NCBI GenBank assembly: GCA_947561715.1
Contig: OX387201.1
Span: 20,040,001 to 20,104,000, forward strand
Direction of reading: 5' to 3'
Source: Ascidia mentula
Taxonomy: Eukaryota; Chordata; Ascidiacea; Phlebobranchia; Ascidiidae
Length of the DNA stretch: 64,000 bases
The stretch's first letter is position 1, and each line of letters starts with the position of its first letter. Below are positions 58,801 through 64,000 of the stretch, one piece after another. The position numbers and the translations under genes were made by a program. The notes under the pieces are model-generated. The model was not told the origin of the DNA, ran no database searches, and worked only from the letters and a program-made list of their open reading frames with translations.

Positions 58801-59600
58801 CAAATTTTTCTTTAACCTTAAGATAAAGTTTTGTCCGGACATGTAATCGAAGTAAAAATAATTTATGGCGTGTTGGTCGGCTGTGACGTCAACAGTTACA
58901 TCGCGTTTAGCATCTCCATGACGAGAATTTGCTGCCTGATATACCAGAATCTAATTTGAAAATAACATATTATTGAAGCTGGAATTAGCAAAACAGATAA
59001 TTTCTTAAAAATAACTGCATTTATTTTTCAATAACTTTGAAAAGACTATCGAGAGTACAAATGTCGGGTTTTAAATAATCTACACTCGCGTCAAAAGTTT
59101 TAAATAAAAATGCAGTTTTAAATAAAAAATTTATATGTGTATGAGCAAACGTCGTAATGGAAATCGGCTGTCTTGTAAGTTTGTTTATCAGCTATGACGT
59201 CAAACGTTCCAACGCGTTCGGTTTCATTGTTCGAATCTTTGACATACAGGTATTTATAGCATCGTTCCAAAACTCGGGGTATTATAGTTGTGGACCAATA
59301 AATGTTGTCTCGCGCTGTTTCGGTTTAATTTGTGAGATGTCGTTCCATACTTTGACAGCTTGGCGACTCACTTGTAAACCAATACAACAACGGCAATTTG
59401 TTCTGTGAATAATTAACAGCGTAAACTGTTTGGAATGTAAACAATACGCAGACGGTGGTTGTGAAGTAAGTGGCGCACTGCCTTTGTTTGCTGAAGGTTT
59501 CTTACTCGCAAAAACTGTGGCTTGTTGGTCTTGGAGGGATCAGCCCAGCTAAGTAAAAAAAGTCAAAGGTTTGCTTTCGTCTTTTTAAACAGAAGTCAAG
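55875..59600. repeat. TGACGTCA-bearing repeat array, part 2
   Basis: The array continues with cores at about 55962, 57387, 58424, 58884 and 59196. Block 56650-57540 is nearly identical to 7480-7827 plus 8831-9290, without the TTAA element. Block 57540-58380 matches 49850-50600 and 51790-52600. The 59405-59600 block repeats the GACGGTGGTTGTGA landmark of 7640 and 56815. The array abuts the upstream DNA of NLR gene 2. Confidence 0.88.
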
Positions 59601-59674
59601 TTCAATTTCTGAAGCTGTCTTCCACCGCTACATGAGGCCGGAACTTTAATATAGCAGAAATAACTGTACTTCTC

Positions 59675-60744
59675 ATGAGCATGGGAGTGACAGTGGCAAC
59701 AACTACTTGTTCGTTATGGACGTTTACTTGGCAACATAGGAATAGGAGTCTGACCCATCTTGTAAGTAGAAAACATAACGGAAAATAATTGCCGGGACCA
59801 GACCCAACGCTCACCAACTGAGCTTCAGAGACTTGGTTTCGCAGGGTATATTGTGGCCAAGGTACGCTATGGTGCGCAAACCCACAACTTGCCAGGCAAA
59901 CTTCCCATATACGTAGGGGATCTCTACCACTATAGCCAGACCACGTAGTAATGTTTCATACAAATGCAATGCCTGGGAAACCTGCAAACCTAACGATCTC
60001 GATTATATCGCTGTGATCGCCGATCAAGGACCTGCGCAGTGAGGCGAACATCACTGCAACAATTTAACGTGTTTAAAATTCTGAAAACGAAAAGACAGTC
60101 CCCATATTACAAAAAAACATTACTAAGTTTTCTTTATTTTTGATGTTTCGATCCATTTATTATGCTTCGTCAACTTTAGTCAAATCCATTGTTTTAGTTC
60201 CTACGTGGAGTCGTTGCGCCATTTCTGGCACAACTTAAACGGTTGTTGAAGCTGGCAAGCCTGCGTTAAACCCTGATCAAAGATTAACTTAATTATTTAA
60301 CTGTTCTGAACAAACATCGACACCCGATTTCGGTCCATTTGTTATGGGATTCAAATGCAACATTGTCAATATTTTTTTAACCAAGTGCTCATTAGTGCCA
60401 CATAGCGGTAGCCTCAACGGTCGCCTGCGAATCAGAGGTCACAAACAGGGTCAAACAAGAATTACGCTAGAATCCTAACGAACTATTCTAATTTGTGTAT
60501 AAGCTGCAGACAGATGGCCACTGTTTCGGCCTATATGGTCTCATCAGTGCAGCTGGTATGACTATCAGACGACTTGGCTGACCAAACGGCCAAGCAAAGA
60601 CTTCCACTTTGTGGTGACTAATTCTAAGTTTATGCAGATTTCCTTGTAGGTGCAAAATCCTGCCAGCTAAAAACTTATTGAATTTTTTAAAAATTGATAC
60701 AACTTGGAAAACATTTTGAAAGAAACAAACTACCAAGAAACATC
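59675..60744. repeat. Duplicated upstream region of NLR gene 2
   Basis: Segments match the upstream DNA of NLR gene 1 (about 9290-10003): GCATGGGA...GTAGAAAACATA, TAGTGCCACA-AGCGGTAGC, and the run-up to the first ATG. A SINE fragment (59790-60060) and a foldback half-copy (60507-60560) interrupt this copy. The duplicated unit therefore includes the presumed promoter. Confidence 0.75.
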
Positions 60745-63645
60745 ATGGGTAACACAGAAAGTAAGAAAAGAACAACAACTGTCACAAGCTCTAAATCTGG
60801 TTCGAGTGTTGACCAACAGAAAGCAGGTTAAAAAAAAGAATAAACTAGAAGTTCAAAGTTACTAAAATCACCTATGTCTGAAACTAATATCTTGCACAGT
60901 AAACCAAACATGTAACAGCTCTAATAACAACACTTACTTTGTTAGAAATGTATCTCAAGTTGTGAGTAATTGCTAATATTTTACATACGCTTCTGTTGAC
61001 ACTGATAAAGTTTTATTGTGTAAACATTAAGGTTCCTCGCAGCAAATATCAGCTCAAGAAGCAACCATAACTGGAAGCATTCTTGGGGTTCAGGGTGATA
61101 TCATTGCTCCAACCATAAACGTTTACAATACTCCTGGTAAGATAATTTGTCAATGCAATGGAAACTAATTCAACACATAATGCTGCTGTAAGCCTATTCA
61201 CACAAAAATTTTTAACTATAAAACTTTTCAATTTTATGCCCCGAATTTCCATCATAATATATTATATTCATACACTAAGTAAACTTGCTGTGAATATATT
61301 TGCAGGTTTAACAACAAACACCACAAAAGAAAACCAAGGAGATAAAGGTAAAGTATTACAAAAACTTTATCTTAGAATAATCTTTACTGAAACCATTTAC
61401 AATCTTTACCAAAATAAGTCACCTATGTAGCAAATGGTTTGGTTTGGGGCAATAGAATTTTAGTTGGAGAGTTAAAATATGCAGGCAACTTTGTTATTTA
61501 AACACAATTTTGCAAACTGTAAAGAAAGAAGTCAATCAATAATTCATTTGGCCTAAAGTTTATGTTTTCCCACAGAAAAGCAGCAAGAAGCCATTCAAAT
61601 CATCAAAAAGCAGCAGGATATAATTACGTCTGTCACACCTCTTTCTGGTTTAAATAAAGATGGAATCCCTGATGTTTGTCCACAGCTGGAAAAACTTGAT
61701 TTCTACAAAGGTATTGATACCAAAAAAGGTAAAGAGTTTGTGCCATCAACAGAAAGGTACAATGAAAATCAAGTTAAAGGAGAGCCCATAACTTTTGATA
61801 AATTGCTTTCCACAATTGAAAGTGGTGATCAGTTTCTTGCCATTGTTGGCGCAGCTGGTGCAGGGAAAACCACTTTGTCCAAGAAACTTTTGAGAAAAAT
61901 TAAAGATGGGTATTTGGTTTTACACCTGAGTTTCATGAATTTAGATTATGGAGATGAAAAACTCACACTTCAAGAACTCCTACTTGATAGGCAGTTTCCA
62001 GATGTTGAGCAAACTGTCCTTGATGCTGCATTTAAATGGATGAAACAAAACCAAGAAAAATGTGTTTTGGTATTTGATGGGCTGGACCAGGCAACATGGT
62101 CATTAGAAAATATTAAGCGAATTAATACAGATTATAAAACTCCGTTCACAGTTCAACAGCTTGTTGCCAATCTCTGCAGCAAAACCCTGCTCAAAAAATC
62201 ATCATTGATCTTTACATCACGTCCTCATTCACTGCTTTCCATTCCTGTGGGACTTCGTCCAAAACCCACTATATATATCCATGACCTTACTACAGAAAAC
62301 ACGAAGAAGTTATTTGATTTCTATGCTGGAGAAAAGGCAAACGAACTGTGGGAAAAACTTGAAGAAACTCCAGAAATGCTAGACTTTTGTCACAATCCAT
62401 TACTTTTGCAGTTTGCTGTGTATGCTGGTTTGTTTAGTGACAAAAGCTGTTTTGGCACAATTACAAGCTTATTTGATGTTGTTTTGCAACAACTCGATGC
62501 ATCCGAACATGCAAAGGGTAGTATACACTTTTTGAGAGAAGCACTTGGCAGAATGGCATATAATGGAATGACTCGTAAAACTGTTGTATTTACCCACCAA
62601 GAACTCTCAAATGTGGGCCTGGAGTATCTTAAAGTACAAGATGTTATAATAAAACTACCAAACTTTTCATGGTTTCCAGAAAGAAAAGTTTTCGATGGTG
62701 CAGCTTCTTGTTTTTTCTTTGTTCACCAAATGATTCAGGAGTTTCTTGCTGCCTCGTACATTTCCTTGTTCATGCCAGATGAAGATTTCGACGAATTCCT
62801 TGATATATTGGTTGAAGTAGAACACTGGAACATGACCCGACGATTTGTTTGTGGCCTCTTGCTTGGAAAGGAAAGTTGTGAGTACATTTCTTGATCTGTA
62901 TATTTTGTGTCATAAGGTTTGCAGGCTTCGCACTCTAGGCTTTGCAGCCTAGGTGGATCGACCACTTTTACTGAAAAGTCGGAGCAAAATTTGAAATATC
63001 AAGCTCCCGGTGAGGTTTGAACTTACGACCCTGGGCTAATCAGGCCCAACGCTCTACCAAGTGAGCTATAGGAGCTCAGTGGTTTCACGGGGTATATTGT
63101 GGCCAAGGTACATTGGTGCGCAAGCGAACAACTCGCCAGGCAACGTTTGCATATAAGAAGGGGATCTCTACCACCGTATCAGATAACGCAGTAATATTTC
63201 ATGCAATGGCATGGTCGCCCCCACTCCACAGGTCCTTTGCTTGGCAATCCTGGCAATCATGCCATTGTATGGAATATTAGTGGTAGAGATCTCATGTAGC
63301 TCAGTTGAGAGTTAGGCCTGGTTAGCCCAGAGTCATGAGTTCAAACCTCACAGGGAGCTTGATTTTGCAAATCTTGCTCCAACTTGTCAGAAAAAGTGGC
63401 AGATCCAGCTAGGCTGCATTGCCTGGGCTGCCAAGCCTGAAAAACCTCACGATCGTGATACATTAGCAGTGATCGCCAAACAAGGACCTTTGCAGTAGGG
63501 CCAATCGTGCCAATGAAATGTTATGCTTTTATTGTCATATTTTTTTTCTTCATAGCTTCAAGTAACAATACTGAAACCAACTTGGAACCTGGATGTGCTA
63601 CTAGTTCCACTAGCCAGATGCCATTCCCCAGCATCCAACAAAAAG
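60745..63645 (+). CDS. NACHT-LRR (NLR) receptor gene 2, 3' part beyond window
   Basis: Exons 60745-60826, 61032-61136, 61306-61347, 61576-62877 and 63556-63645 join in phase, giving about 540 residues before the window ends. The exon plan copies NLR gene 1 exactly (82, 105, 42, 1302 and 90 bases against 82, 108, 33, 1305 and 93). The NACHT exon keeps Walker A GAAGAGKTT, VLVFDGLDQ, IFTSRP and FVHQMIQEF and is nearly identical to gene 1. The motif exon reads ATITGSILGVQGD and PTINVYNTP. The next exon would be expected near 64075 by analogy, outside the window. Whether the LRR end is intact cannot be judged here. It lies in the same orientation as gene 1, about 50 kb away. Confidence 0.93.
63000..63535. 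repeat. Opposed SINE pair in NLR2 intron 4
   Basis: This is the same arrangement as in NLR1: a minus-strand tRNA-like head at 63003-63075, hairpin arms around 63192-63215 and 63257-63281, a plus-strand head at about 63286-63356, and a SINE body to about 63525. Both hairpin and heads have accumulated differences. The pair predates the gene duplication. Confidence 0.85.
63003..63075 (-). tRNA. tRNA-like sequence, SINE head or pseudogene
   Basis: This is the 73-base counterpart of 12163-12235, in the same intron position. It keeps the GCTCC/GGAGC acceptor and the TTGGGC stem. The T stem has a mismatch (GTAAG against CTCAC) and the D arm reads GCTC-ACTTGGTA-GAGC. It is unlikely to be a functional tRNA. 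Confidence 0.5.
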
Positions 63646-64000
63646 GTTTGTTTGCATTTGCTGTGCCCAGTTAAGCTGTTAAGGTTGATCAAGTAACTAA
63701 AATTTTTCCTAAAACCAGAACTAAACCTTTTCGTAAAACCAAAAAATATCAGCCTAACTTCATTGCGAGTCTAGCAGGCTACAAGTTGGAGTAAACCAAT
63801 GAAATCTGCTTTTTGTTATTCGCATGTATCGGTCATTGCCTTGCATCCATAAAATTACAAAAACATGCAGTCGCGTATGCTATTTTAATTAACATATTTA
63901 AATTCAACAATTTCTCAGCACTGCGGTTAGTTGCAAAGCGTTTTTTAACACTGCACATGGTAACGCAAAGCTTCTACAAATAATGGCTGTGTTTGTAAAA

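Overview
The window reads as a compact animal nuclear genome, most likely a tunicate of the Ciona type. The evidence is small spliced exons with GT-AG introns of a few hundred bases, AT-rich DNA, a dense load of short inverted-repeat elements and tRNA-derived repeats, and a deuterostome-like gene set (NACHT-LRR immune receptors, a CUB/zona-pellucida membrane protein, WDR24). The species call is inference; the gene families are read from the translations.

Layout. 1-4.3 kb: copies of a long non-coding repeat (family R) with a 60-bp minisatellite. 4.4-5.3 kb: a transposon end next to a Ty3/gypsy gag relic (minus). 6.4-9.3 kb: duplicated blocks and a 0.9-kb TTAA-flanked inverted-repeat element. 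10.0-14.45 kb: a complete nine-exon NACHT-LRR gene (plus). 15.5-16.6 kb: dispersed repeats. 16.8-21.8 kb: a complete eleven-exon WDR24 (minus). 22.2 kb: a 230-bp MITE. 23.1-25.4 kb: an ankyrin/armadillo gene (minus), apparently 5'-truncated. 26.3 kb: a decayed copy of WDR24 exon 2. 27.0-27.8 kb: a xanthine dehydrogenase/aldehyde oxidase relic. 29.7-31.1 kb: a shortened papain-family protease gene (plus). 31.2-36.7 kb: a 2.3-kb tandem duplication of family R. 36.7-45.0 kb: a signal peptide-CUB-CUB-ZP-furin site-EGF-TM gene (plus). 45.4-47.3 kb: a gypsy gag-pol relic. 48-59.6 kb: a local array of diverged repeats carrying TGACGTCA, interrupted by a 2.48-kb CACTA-like transposon. 60.7 kb to the window end: a second NACHT-LRR gene, paralogous to the first.

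How the parts relate. The two NACHT-LRR genes are a segmental duplication that includes introns, an intronic pair of opposed tRNA-derived SINEs, upstream DNA and neighbouring repeats. WDR24 is a housekeeping GATOR2 (mTORC1 amino-acid sensing) subunit with no evident functional link to its neighbours. The protease, oxidase and ankyrin/armadillo loci all show truncation or frame damage, so the middle of the window looks like a zone of gene decay and duplication. Exon coordinates were derived by hand from splice sites and reading phase. No database search was run.
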